Positions 54,290 to 64,000 of a DNA stretch of 64,000 nucleotides are shown here, in pieces (the stretch's first letter is position 1; every line of letters begins with the position of its first letter). Location of the stretch: positions 2,346,001 through 2,410,000 of the forward strand of contig NC_010125.1 in NCBI RefSeq assembly GCF_000067045.1, read 5' to 3'. Position numbers and translations under genes: made by a program. Under the pieces are notes generated by a model. That model was given only the letters and a program-made list of their open reading frames with translations, did no database searches and had not been told where the DNA came from. Source of the stretch: Gluconacetobacter diazotrophicus PA1 5. GTDB lineage: Bacteria > Pseudomonadota > Alphaproteobacteria > Acetobacterales > Acetobacteraceae.

Positions 54290-55440
54290 GACGGGTCCGA
54301 CGCGGTCTCGCCGAACGTGGAATTGCGGTGCACCCAGGCCGACAGCAGCAGCCCGAACCCGAACATCACCGTCAGCATGGCCGAACCGCCGTACGAAATC
54401 AGCGGCAGCGGCACGCCGCCGACCGGAATCGTCCCCATCACCATCGACAGGTTGACCGCGCAATAGAGGAAGAAATTGGTCGCGATCCCCAGCCCCAGCA
54501 GGCGCCCGAACTGGTTGCGGCTGCGCAGGGCGATCAGCATCCCGCCCAGCACCATCAGCATCAGCAGCCCGATGACCACGATCCCGCCGACATAGCCCCA
54601 TTCCTCGGCGATCATGGTGAAGATGAAGTCGGTCTGCTTTTCCGGCAGGAAGTTCAGTTGCCCCTGCGTGCCATGCAGGTAGCCCTGCCCCCACATCCCG
54701 CCCGACCCCAGCGCGATCTTCGACTGGATGATGTTATAGCCCGCGCCCAGCGGGTCGCTTTCGGGGTGCAGGAAGGTGGTGATCCGCGCCTTCTGGTAGT
54801 CATGCAGGTGGGCGTAGGCGAACTTGCCCAGCAACGGCAGCGGTGCCAGTAGCAGTACGATCTGCCACAGCCGCATCCCGGCGGCGAAGAAGATCGTGGC
54901 CCCCACCACGCCGATGATGACGGCGGTGCCCAGGTTGGGCTCCTTCAGCACCAGCCCCACCGGCAGCAGCACCATCAGCGCGGGCGGCAGCAGGTAGAGC
55001 GGATTGACCATCCTGCGGTAGCTGATGCGGTGGAACCACGTCGCCAGCACCAGCACCAGTGCGATCTTGGCCAGTTCCGAGGGCTGGACCTGCATCCCGC
55101 CGATGATCAGCCAGCGTTCCGCCCCCTTGCCGACATGGCCCATCCGCAGCACCGCGACCAGCAGCAGCAGCGATAGCCCGTAGAGCGGCCAGGCCAGGCG
55201 GACCAGAACGCGCGGGCTGGTCAGCGCGACGCAGATCATCATCACCATGCCGAAGGCGAAGCGGATGGTCTGCGGACCGGCGAACGGACGGGACGACCCG
55301 CCCGCCGCGGAATAGAGCGCGCCGTACCCCACCCCCGCCAGCACGCAGATCAGCAGCACGTACAGCCAGTTGACCTGCCACAGCTTGGCCAGGATGCGGA
55401 AATTGGGTTCGGCGCGCAGGAGGCGCTTCTGGAAATTCAT
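54286..55440 (-). CDS. rodA: Rod-shape-determining protein RodA (SEDS glycosyltransferase)
   Basis: RodA (MrdB) is the SEDS-family peptidoglycan polymerase of the elongasome, partner of PBP2. The 384-residue protein has about ten membrane segments and SEDS motifs IGGMQVQPSELAKIALVLVLA, KEPNLGTAVI, a central loop with the catalytic Asp (ESDPLGAGYNIIQSKIALGSGG), QTDFIFTMIAEEWGY and PLPLISYGGSAMLT. The ATG at 55440 has GGAGAGGG upstream. Confidence 0.96.
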   Translation of the reverse strand: MNFQKRLLRAEPNFRILAKLWQVNWLYVLLICVLAGVGYGALYSAAGGSSRPFAGPQTIRFAFGMVMMICVALTSPRVLVRLAWPLYGLSLLLLVAVLRMGHVGKGAERWLIIGGMQVQPSELAKIALVLVLATWFHRISYRRMVNPLYLLPPALMVLLPVGLVLKEPNLGTAVIIGVVGATIFFAAGMRLWQIVLLLAPLPLLGKFAYAHLHDYQKARITTFLHPESDPLGAGYNIIQSKIALGSGGMWGQGYLHGTQGQLNFLPEKQTDFIFTMIAEEWGYVGGIVVIGLLMLMVLGGMLIALRSRNQFGRLLGLGIATNFFLYCAVNLSMVMGTIPVGGVPLPLISYGGSAMLTVMFGFGLLLSAWVHRNSTFGETASDPS

Positions 55441-55479
55441 GTGTCCCTCTCCGGCAGGGGTAACGCAGCCCACCGGCGA

Positions 55480-57384
55480 CTATTCGATGTCGGCCACCAC
55501 CTGGCCCGGCGGTTCCTTGCGGTTCGCCGGGTCGCGGGTCAGCGCATCGGTCATGATATCGCGGGCCAGCGGCGCCGCAACCGCGGCGCCCGCATTGCCG
55601 TGTTCCACCACCACCGAAACCGCATAGCGCGGCGCGTCATAGGGCGCATAGCAGATGAACAGGGCATGCGGGCGATATTCCCACGGCAGGGCGGAGGAAT
55701 CGAAATGCCCGCTTTCGCGCAGGGCGCGCGACACGCGACGCACCTGCGCGGACCCGGTCTTGCCGGCCATCTGGACGCCTGGAATATCCAGGCGCGCCTT
55801 GGGCGCGGTGCCGTGTTCCTCGTTGATCACGGCGAACATGCCGGCGCGCAACTGCCCCAGGAACGGATCGGGCATGCCCAGCGCCGGCCAGTGCGTGGGG
55901 TCCGTGCCCTCCGCCAGCTTGCCCGCGACCGCGCGGACCAGATGCGGCTGCACCGCCCGCCCGCTGGCGATCCGCGATGCATAGGTGGCGAGTTGGAGCG
56001 GCGTGACCTGCACGAATCCCTGCCCGATGCCGCTGACGATCGTATCGCCGCCATTCCAGTGCTGGCCGTGCGCCCGCCGCCAGTCCGGGGTCGGGATCAA
56101 TCCCTGGCGGGTGTGCGGCAGTTCGATATCCAGGTGCGTGCCCAGGCCGAACGCGTGCGACGCCGCGGCGATGGCGTCCATGCCGGTCCGCCGCGCGGCT
56201 TCGTAGAAGAACACGTCGCAGGAGAATTTCAGCCCGTCCTTCAGCGTCAGCGATCCGTGGCCGTAACGCGACCAGCAATGGAAGCGCGTGCCGCCCACAT
56301 CCAGGTAGCCGGGACAGAAGATCCGGTCGGTCGGCGACAGCGTGCCGGCCTGCAGGGCCGCCATGGCCACGGCGGGCTTGAAGGTCGAGCCGGGGGGATA
56401 GACGCCCGCGACCGCCTTGTTGATCAGCGGCGTGCCCTGGTTGTTGGTCCATTCGACCCATTGCGCCTGGCTGACGCCGCTGTCGAACAGCGAGGGGTCG
56501 AAGGACGGGTTGCTGACCATGGCCAGCACCTCGCCATTGCGGCAATCCATCACCACGGCGCTGGCCGACTGGTCGGCGATGCGCCCCAGCACCGCCTGCT
56601 GCAGGCCCGAATCGATGGTCAGGGTGATTTCGTCGCCGGCCTGCCCATCATCGCGCGACAGTTCGGCCATGACGCGGCCGACGGCGTTGACCTCGATCTC
56701 CACCGCGCCCACCTGGCCGCGCAGCAAGGTATCCTGCGTCTGCTCGATTCCCGACCGGCCGATGCGCATTCCCGGCAGGGCCATCGTCGCGTCGGCCGTC
56801 ACGTCCTTTTCGCCCGGCGGCGCGACATAGCCCACGACATGGGCCATCAGCGGCCCGAACGGATAGTTGCGGGTGGTCCCGACATCGATCAGCACGCCGG
56901 GCAGCGAGGGCGCATTCAGTTCGATCCGCGCCATGTCGTCCCACGACAGGAAGTCGTGCAGCATGATCGGGATGAAGCGCCGCTTGTGCCGCATCTCGCG
57001 CTCGATACGCGCGCGATCGCGGGCCTCGATGGGCACCAGGGCGGAAAACCGGTCCAGCGTGCCGGAGATGTCGCTGGTGTCCTCGGGCAGCAGCAGCGCG
57101 CGCCAGTTGACCTTGTTCGACGCCACGGCAATGCCGAACCGGTCGACCACCCGGCCGCGCGGCGGGGCGATCAGGCTGCGATTGACGCGGTTGTTTTCCG
57201 CCAGCTTGGCGTAATGGTCGCCGTCGAGCACCTGGAGTCCGTACAGCCGGTGCCCCAGCGCGCCCAGCGCCGCCATCTGCGCCCCCAGCACCACCAGCGC
57301 GCGCCGGGTGAAGACCCCGCGCGACGGATTCCCGGTATCGGGCCGCGACATCAGGCGGGTGGCGGTTTTCCTGCGCCGGATCAT
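55480..57384 (-). CDS. mrdA: Penicillin-binding protein 2
   Basis: PBP2 is the elongasome transpeptidase, an inner-membrane protein with one N-terminal anchor (RRALVVLGAQMAALGALGHRL). Residues 40-240 form the pedestal domain with RGRVVDRFGIAVASN. The transpeptidase has the active Ser333 in PGSTFK, the SCD triad (FSCDVFFYEAA) and KTGSAQV. The 634-residue length is normal. It is preceded by mreD and followed by rodA, as in other mreBCD-mrdAB clusters. Confidence 0.97.
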   Translation of the reverse strand: MIRRRKTATRLMSRPDTGNPSRGVFTRRALVVLGAQMAALGALGHRLYGLQVLDGDHYAKLAENNRVNRSLIAPPRGRVVDRFGIAVASNKVNWRALLLPEDTSDISGTLDRFSALVPIEARDRARIEREMRHKRRFIPIMLHDFLSWDDMARIELNAPSLPGVLIDVGTTRNYPFGPLMAHVVGYVAPPGEKDVTADATMALPGMRIGRSGIEQTQDTLLRGQVGAVEIEVNAVGRVMAELSRDDGQAGDEITLTIDSGLQQAVLGRIADQSASAVVMDCRNGEVLAMVSNPSFDPSLFDSGVSQAQWVEWTNNQGTPLINKAVAGVYPPGSTFKPAVAMAALQAGTLSPTDRIFCPGYLDVGGTRFHCWSRYGHGSLTLKDGLKFSCDVFFYEAARRTGMDAIAAASHAFGLGTHLDIELPHTRQGLIPTPDWRRAHGQHWNGGDTIVSGIGQGFVQVTPLQLATYASRIASGRAVQPHLVRAVAGKLAEGTDPTHWPALGMPDPFLGQLRAGMFAVINEEHGTAPKARLDIPGVQMAGKTGSAQVRRVSRALRESGHFDSSALPWEYRPHALFICYAPYDAPRYAVSVVVEHGNAGAAVAAPLARDIMTDALTRDPANRKEPPGQVVADIE

Positions 57385-57439
57385 CCACCCATCCGCGTCA
57401 GGACAGAGAATACGTCATGAGTCGCGCGCAAGGGGGACG

Positions 57440-58003
57440 TCAGGCGCGGCCGGGATTGGCGATCGTGCGCGCCATGGCGGCGAAGACGGCATACAGCACC
57501 GGGAACACCCCCAGGCCCAGCGTCCACTGGAAGACGAACGCGCCGACCGGCATCACCCGCAGCGACAGCGCGGACACCAGCGTCCATTGCAGGACCGTCC
57601 CCCCCAGCGACACGCCGCCGAACACCAGCCACAGCAGCAGCCCGTGGATGCGCGCGAATCCGTACCGCGCCGACATCCCCACGCCGTGGACGATCAGCAG
57701 CACCAGCAGCATCACGCCCGGCGGCCCGAATCCCAGCAGATCGACCAGCAGCCCCAGCAGGAACACCAGCGGCGAGGACATCGAGGCCGGGCGGAAGATG
57801 GTCCAGAAGAAGACCGAGGACAGCACCACCCCCGGCAGCAGCTCCGCCTGCCCCGGCAGGTTGAACGGCGCGGACAGCAGCAGGATGGCCAGGCCCGTCA
57901 GCGCGCCGGGCAGGCCGCGCCGCGACAGCACGTCCAGCCGGCGCCACAGGCTGGCACGGGGCTGGATGCCCGGCTGAAGCGCAGGTGACTGGTCGGGCGT
58001 CAT
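57440..58003 (-). CDS. mreD: Rod-shape-determining protein MreD
   Basis: A 187-residue integral membrane protein with about five segments, linking MreC to the elongasome. The sequence includes GLAILLLSAPFNLPGQAELLPGV and LGLLVDLLGFGPPGVMLLVLLIVHG, the typical MreD pattern. The family is weakly conserved, so the call rests on position between mreC and mrdA and on hydropathy. The start is ATG 58003. Confidence 0.9.
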   Translation of the reverse strand: MTPDQSPALQPGIQPRASLWRRLDVLSRRGLPGALTGLAILLLSAPFNLPGQAELLPGVVLSSVFFWTIFRPASMSSPLVFLLGLLVDLLGFGPPGVMLLVLLIVHGVGMSARYGFARIHGLLLWLVFGGVSLGGTVLQWTLVSALSLRVMPVGAFVFQWTLGLGVFPVLYAVFAAMARTIANPGRA

Positions 58004-58015
58004 CCATGCACACTC

Positions 58016-58921
58016 TCATCCACGACCAAGTGGGGATTGGAAGGGAACCGAAAGGATACTGCCGGGCCGCAGCAGGGGAACCCGCCCCGGGGCATCCGGC
58101 GCGACCACGGCGGACCGCCCGTAATCGAAGACGCGGACAATGTCGAGATGCTCCAGCGACGCGGCCGGAACGATGACCGGCTGGCCGGCGCGCGGGTAGT
58201 GAACCCGCCCGACGGGCAGCCCCGGGGGCAGTGAATCAATCTCGCCATTGGTGACGACGCGTTCTCCCTCGATCGGGGGGGTATCCTGGGGATAGTAGAT
58301 CAGGCGCGGCGTGCCCGAATTGTCCCCCGCCATTATAGCGGCCCCATGGCTGACTTCCAGCGTCACCGGAATCCGGCTGGACGCATCCGTTACCAGCAGC
58401 ACCCGCACCGAGCGCGCGCCGACCTCGGTCACGCGGCCGACCAGACCCGACGCGTCCAGCACGATTTCGTCCTTGTGAATACCGGCATCGACATTGGCGG
58501 CCACCAGTACGCTACGCGCATACAGCCCGCTGGTATCGCGGACCACGCGCCCGGTGACAAACGAGGGCGCGGGATCGGGCATCCAGTGCAGGTTGGCCTT
58601 CAGCGCCGCGTTTTCATCCGCCAGGGCGGCGGCAACGTCGTACCAATGGCGCAGATTGGCGTTTTCCAGGCGCAGGCGCTGATTTTCGGCCTCCATCCGG
58701 CCCATGTCGCGCATGCGGCCGAACAGACCGTGAAACTTTTCCTGGGGCCAGACGATCAATCCATAAGCCGGAGCCAGAATGTCGGCCACGCTCATGCGCA
58801 CGCGTTCGGTCAGGCCCCGGTCGGCCTGGCCCAGCAGCATGATGCCGACCGCCGCGACGATCAGCAGCGGCAGGACCAGCCGGTCCAGCGCCTGGCGGAG
58901 GGGGATGGACAACGGAATCAT
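58016..58921 (-). CDS. mreC: Rod-shape-determining protein MreC
   Basis: A 301-residue bitopic protein with one N-terminal membrane anchor (LVLPLLIVAAVGIMLLGQA), a coiled coil (MRDMGRMEAENQRLRLENANLRHWYD) and the periplasmic beta-domain with TGRVVRDTSGLYARSVLV, GLVGRVTEVGARSVRVLLVTDASSRIPV and PPGLPVGRVH. It activates PBP2. 137 bp separate it from mreB. Confidence 0.96.
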   Translation of the reverse strand: MIPLSIPLRQALDRLVLPLLIVAAVGIMLLGQADRGLTERVRMSVADILAPAYGLIVWPQEKFHGLFGRMRDMGRMEAENQRLRLENANLRHWYDVAAALADENAALKANLHWMPDPAPSFVTGRVVRDTSGLYARSVLVAANVDAGIHKDEIVLDASGLVGRVTEVGARSVRVLLVTDASSRIPVTLEVSHGAAIMAGDNSGTPRLIYYPQDTPPIEGERVVTNGEIDSLPPGLPVGRVHYPRAGQPVIVPAASLEHLDIVRVFDYGRSAVVAPDAPGRVPLLRPGSILSVPFQSPLGRG

Positions 58922-59058
58922 GACGACACCCCCGCGATTCGCAGGTGTCCCTGTCCGTTTCTACAGCCGCCCCGCCGGACGTTCATCGCCCCGGCCCCCT
59001 TGCCTGTCCCTGCGCGGGCCGGCCACCGCCTGGCCGAACCGCCTGTTTTCGCCTGCCG

Positions 59059-60468
<1,410 letters not shown>

Positions 60469-60756
60469 ATGAAGATCCGCATGCATGCCCCCACCTCCAC
60501 GCAGACCCGCCATCGAACCCTCGTTCGAAGCGCCCTGGCAGGGGCGGGACTGCTGGCCCTCGCGGGGTGCGGCAATCCCTATGACCCCGGCGCGCGCGCC
60601 GGCACCGGCGCCCTGATCGGCGCGGGCGGCGGGGCGGCCATCGGCGGCCTGGCCGGCGGCGGCGGCGGCGCGGCCATCGGCGCGCTGACCGGCGGTGCCG
60701 TGGGCGCCGCGACGGGGGCCGCGACCACGCCGCCCCCGCCCCGGCGCGGCTACTGA
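60469..60756 (+). CDS. Small glycine-zipper lipoprotein
   Basis: A 95-residue lipoprotein with a long basic n-region, hydrophobic segment LVRSALAGAGLLALAGC (lipobox Cys near residue 35) and a mature part made almost wholly of a glycine zipper (AGTGALIGAGGGAAIGGLAGGGGGAAIGALTGG), like the YMGG/SlyB-type outer-membrane lipoproteins. It ends PPPPRRGY. The ATG at 60469 has AAGGA upstream. Function unknown. Confidence 0.78.
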   Translation: MKIRMHAPTSTQTRHRTLVRSALAGAGLLALAGCGNPYDPGARAGTGALIGAGGGAAIGGLAGGGGGAAIGALTGGAVGAATGAATTPPPPRRGY

Positions 60757-60886
60757 CACGCGGCTACTACAGACAGGATTATCGAGAGATGGTACATAAC
60801 TGAGCGTAATCATGTATAAAAGAGAGGCAGTACTAAATGAGCCTTGTCCGGGCGGTTATACAACGGTTATTGAGGACGGACCGACG

Positions 60887-60918
60887 AAAAAAAGCGGGGC
60901 ACCCGAAGGATGCCCCGC
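60887..60918 (-). terminator. Intrinsic terminator of leuA
   Basis: On the minus strand GCGGGGCA-TCCTTCGGG-TGCCCCGC is followed by TTTTTTTCG, 30 bp after the leuA stop at 60948. Confidence 0.85.
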
Positions 60919-60947
60919 CCGTCATGATACCGGCCGTCCGGTGCCGG

Positions 60948-62522
<1,575 letters not shown>

Positions 62523-62556
62523 GAATTACCTCGGATTGATCCGGATGTTCGCCTTT

Positions 62557-62602
62557 GAACGCCGTGCGGGCGTTCCTGCCTTGCATGCGGGATGGCTCCC
62601 GC
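62557..62602 (-). promoter_or_regulatory. Hairpins in the leuA leader
   Basis: Two stems lie between the leader peptide and leuA: GCGGGA-GCCA-TCCCGC (62587-62602) and GAACGCC-CGCAC-GGCGTTC (62557-62575), the latter about 35 nt before the leuA start. They could be the switching structures of an attenuator. No U-tract follows either. Confidence 0.45.
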
Positions 62603-62644
62603 AACTTCCCCTGGGCGTACCGGCGTCCTGCCGGCCCTGAACGC

Positions 62645-62758
62645 TCAGGGGCAGATAAGTCGAAGGCTGAGGAGAAGGGCGTCCCGGCCGCAGGCACGCG
62701 ACAGGGCCGGCGCCACTGCGCCCGACAAGCCTGCCGTCATGATCGTTGCGGAATCCAT
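62645..62758 (-). CDS. leuL: Leucine-rich leader peptide of leuA (attenuator)
   Basis: A 37-codon frame from ATG 62758 to TGA 62645, 122 bp before leuA. Its last part reads DALLLSLRLICP, with five Leu codons (CTT, CTC, CTC, CTT, CTT) in eight positions. This is the classical pattern of a leu leader peptide whose translation senses charged tRNA-Leu. An in-frame ATG at 62740 is possible. Neither start has a ribosome-binding site. The -10 element at 62771-62766 places the transcript start at or next to the ATG, so it may be leaderless. Confidence 0.65.
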   Translation of the reverse strand: MDSATIMTAGLSGAVAPALSRACGRDALLLSLRLICP

Positions 62759-62765
62759 GGCCGGC

Positions 62766-62793
62766 ACCATACAGGCCGATCCGCCGATTGCAA
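62766..62793 (-). promoter_or_regulatory. Probable leuL-leuA promoter
   Basis: On the minus strand TTGCAA (62793-62788) and TATGGT (62771-62766) are spaced by 16 nt, a fair sigma-70 promoter. The expected start is near 62758-62760. Confidence 0.5.
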
Positions 62794-62825
62794 CAGAAAA
62801 GGCCCGTCCATCCGTATCCGGCGGA

Positions 62826-63386
62826 TTACAGGCCGAACGCGTCGCGGATACTGTGCGCCGACTGTCCGGGCGTCATGCGAACCGTGTCCAGTTCCAGGTC
62901 GTACGCCATGCCGCGATGCACCCGATCATACTGCCAGCGCGCCAGGCCGATCCGCCGATCACCCCGCGCGCGCTCCCGCGCTTCCAAAATCGCCAGCGGC
63001 GCAAACAGCCCGACCAGATGCACGACGCAGCCCGCCAGCAGCGCCCGATAGTCGCGCGCGTCGGCCGCATCCAGCATCACGTCGTCCACGATCAGGTCGT
63101 TCCCCTGCCCCGCCATGGCGGCCACGGCATGGCGCATACCGCGCATCGCCCGTGCCATCACCGCCCCGCCGCGAATGGCGATCGAGGGATGCCCGTCCCG
63201 GGTTTCGGGGACGAATTGCATGCCATCCGGATGATCGAGCATCCGTGGCGGCAGCATGGAGACGAAATCGTCCATCGCGACATGCAGGAACGGGCGGTCC
63301 AGCAGCCCCTGAAGCGCCCGCGCGACGGAACTCTTGCCGACGCTGCCGACACCGTTGAGGATGATGACGCAAGGCGGCCGGTCCAT
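62826..63386 (-). CDS. Chloramphenicol-phosphotransferase-like P-loop kinase
   Basis: A 186-residue kinase-fold protein of the CPT-like/AAA kinase group. The Walker A motif is NGVGSVGKSS (11-20), with VAMDDF (D39/D40, the position of the catalytic Asp in Streptomyces CPT), LIVDDVML and ARGDRRIGLARWQYDRVH, which align to the Arg-rich lid of CPT. The overall order and length (about 178 in CPT) agree. The true substrate need not be chloramphenicol. It lies 3 nt after the amidase gene, so the two are co-transcribed. Confidence 0.8.
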   Translation of the reverse strand: MDRPPCVIILNGVGSVGKSSVARALQGLLDRPFLHVAMDDFVSMLPPRMLDHPDGMQFVPETRDGHPSIAIRGGAVMARAMRGMRHAVAAMAGQGNDLIVDDVMLDAADARDYRALLAGCVVHLVGLFAPLAILEARERARGDRRIGLARWQYDRVHRGMAYDLELDTVRMTPGQSAHSIRDAFGL

Positions 63387-63389
63387 ATT

Positions 63390-64000
63390 TCAGCCGGTCA
63401 GGTGCGTGATGCCGTTGGCCGAGGCGAAATAACGGTCGATGGCCTGCTTCATGGCCCCGGCGACCATCATCCTGTGTCCGGCCTGGCGCAATGCGGCTTC
63501 GTCCATCCGGTTGGACATGAACCCCATTTCGACCAGCACCGAGGGGATGTCGGCCGATTTCAGCACGACGAAGGCCGCATGGCGGGACGGATGGGGCAGC
63601 AGCCCGATCCGCGACTGGAAGGACGCGACCACGCTGCTGGCCATGTGGGCGGCGCCGCGCCGCGTCTCCTCGGTCACCAGGCTGGCCAGGATGGCCTGCA
63701 CCTCGGGCGAACTGGCATGCACCTGCGGGCCGCCGAAGCGGTCGGCGCTGTTTTCGGTGCGCGCCAGCGCCGCGGTCTGCGCGTCCGACGCCTGGCCCGA
63801 CAGGGTGTAGACGCTGGCCCCGCGCACCCCGCGATCGGTCAGCGCGTCGGCATGCATGGAAATGAACAGGGCCGCCCGGTGGGCATGGGCGATATCCACC
63901 CGACCTTCCAGCGGAATGAAACGGTCGTCCGACCGCGTCATCGCCACGCGATAGGCGCCGCTGGCCAGCAACTGCCGACGCAGTTCGGCCGCCGCGGCCT
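63390..64000 (-). CDS. N-acetylmuramoyl-L-alanine amidase (partial, 5' end off the window)
   Basis: The C-terminal 203 residues of a zinc amidase of the AmiA/AmiC (Amidase_3) family that cleaves the amide bond between MurNAc and the stem peptide. Visible motifs are AMTRSDDRFIPLEGRVDIAHAHRAALFISMHADAL (zinc His in MHAD), GASVYTLS and the catalytic Glu in VLVEMGFMSN. The remainder, including the first zinc ligand, lies beyond the window. It precedes the CPT-like kinase by 3 nt. Confidence 0.92.
   Translation of the reverse strand, partial: AAAAELRRQLLASGAYRVAMTRSDDRFIPLEGRVDIAHAHRAALFISMHADALTDRGVRGASVYTLSGQASDAQTAALARTENSADRFGGPQVHASSPEVQAILASLVTEETRRGAAHMASSVVASFQSRIGLLPHPSRHAAFVVLKSADIPSVLVEMGFMSNRMDEAALRQAGHRMMVAGAMKQAIDRYFASANGITHLTG

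Noticed and set aside
55441-57420. A long plus-strand open frame opposite mrdA
   Set aside because: Antisense shadow; composition is non-biological and PBP2 motifs on the minus strand are complete.

Overview
This is a GC-rich chromosomal window of core housekeeping genes with little accessory DNA. The sequence suggests an alphaproteobacterium, probably an acetic acid bacterium (Acetobacteraceae, Gluconacetobacter/Komagataeibacter type). The reasons are a Shemin-type 5-aminolevulinate synthase, direct-repeat LexA boxes of the GTTC-N7-GTTC type upstream of uvrA (and a near match at recA), a mreBCD-mrdA-rodA shape cluster, and GT2/GT4 glycosyltransferase proteins with WYR-type repeats. The genus is inference; no rRNA or other marker in the window fixes it. 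I found no phage, IS element, CRISPR array or plasmid genes.

Layout. 1-8.4 kb: a partial ABC exporter, a GT4 glycosyltransferase, an MFS exporter coupled to anmK (cell-wall recycling), and a 1075-residue multidomain glycosyltransferase. 8.4-16.8 kb: a secreted beta-propeller protein, coaA, a lipoprotein overlapping recA, a gamma-glutamyltransferase-like lipoprotein, a DsbA-like thioredoxin-fold protein, hemA and a frameshifted lipoprotein gene. 16.9-21.2 kb: a glycolytic block of a transketolase-like protein, gap and pgk. 21.2-24.4 kb: dapF-mtaB-ftsY with overlapping or nearly touching genes. 24.4-28.1 kb: glyoxalase, methyltransferase, a large outer-membrane porin and a small secreted protein. 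28.1-31.3 kb: a metal-chelate ABC importer preceded by a small His-containing membrane protein. 31.4-36.2 kb: gcvT-gcvH-gcvP under a tandem glycine riboswitch. 36.3-38.1 kb: a small monooxygenase-fold protein and speD-speE. 38.2-46.2 kb: uvrA divergent from ssb, then gyrA, coaD, a cyclophilin and tRNA-Lys. 46.2-50.7 kb: an AT-richer chemoreceptor, a transglutaminase-like protein, a YidB-like protein and a DUF2076-like protein. 50.9-53.9 kb: glyQ-glyS. 53.9-60.1 kb: mreB-mreC-mreD-mrdA-rodA plus a coupled but frameshifted sixth gene. 60.4-64 kb: a glycine-zipper lipoprotein, leuA with a Leu-rich leader peptide, a chloramphenicol-phosphotransferase-like kinase and a partial cell-wall amidase.

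The most unusual items are: (1) a transketolase homologue next to gap-pgk that has lost the thiamine-diphosphate motif and the catalytic Glu and His residues; (2) a glycosyltransferase with an N-terminal segment resembling the cytosolic domain of ThrE/YjjP exporters; (3) a predicted leaderless Leu-rich leader peptide ahead of leuA; (4) a strong terminator placed between speD and speE with almost no room for a new promoter; and (5) two genes with clear single-base frameshifts in otherwise coherent proteins (16325-16788 and about 53861-54289). I did not find a wholly new multi-gene system.
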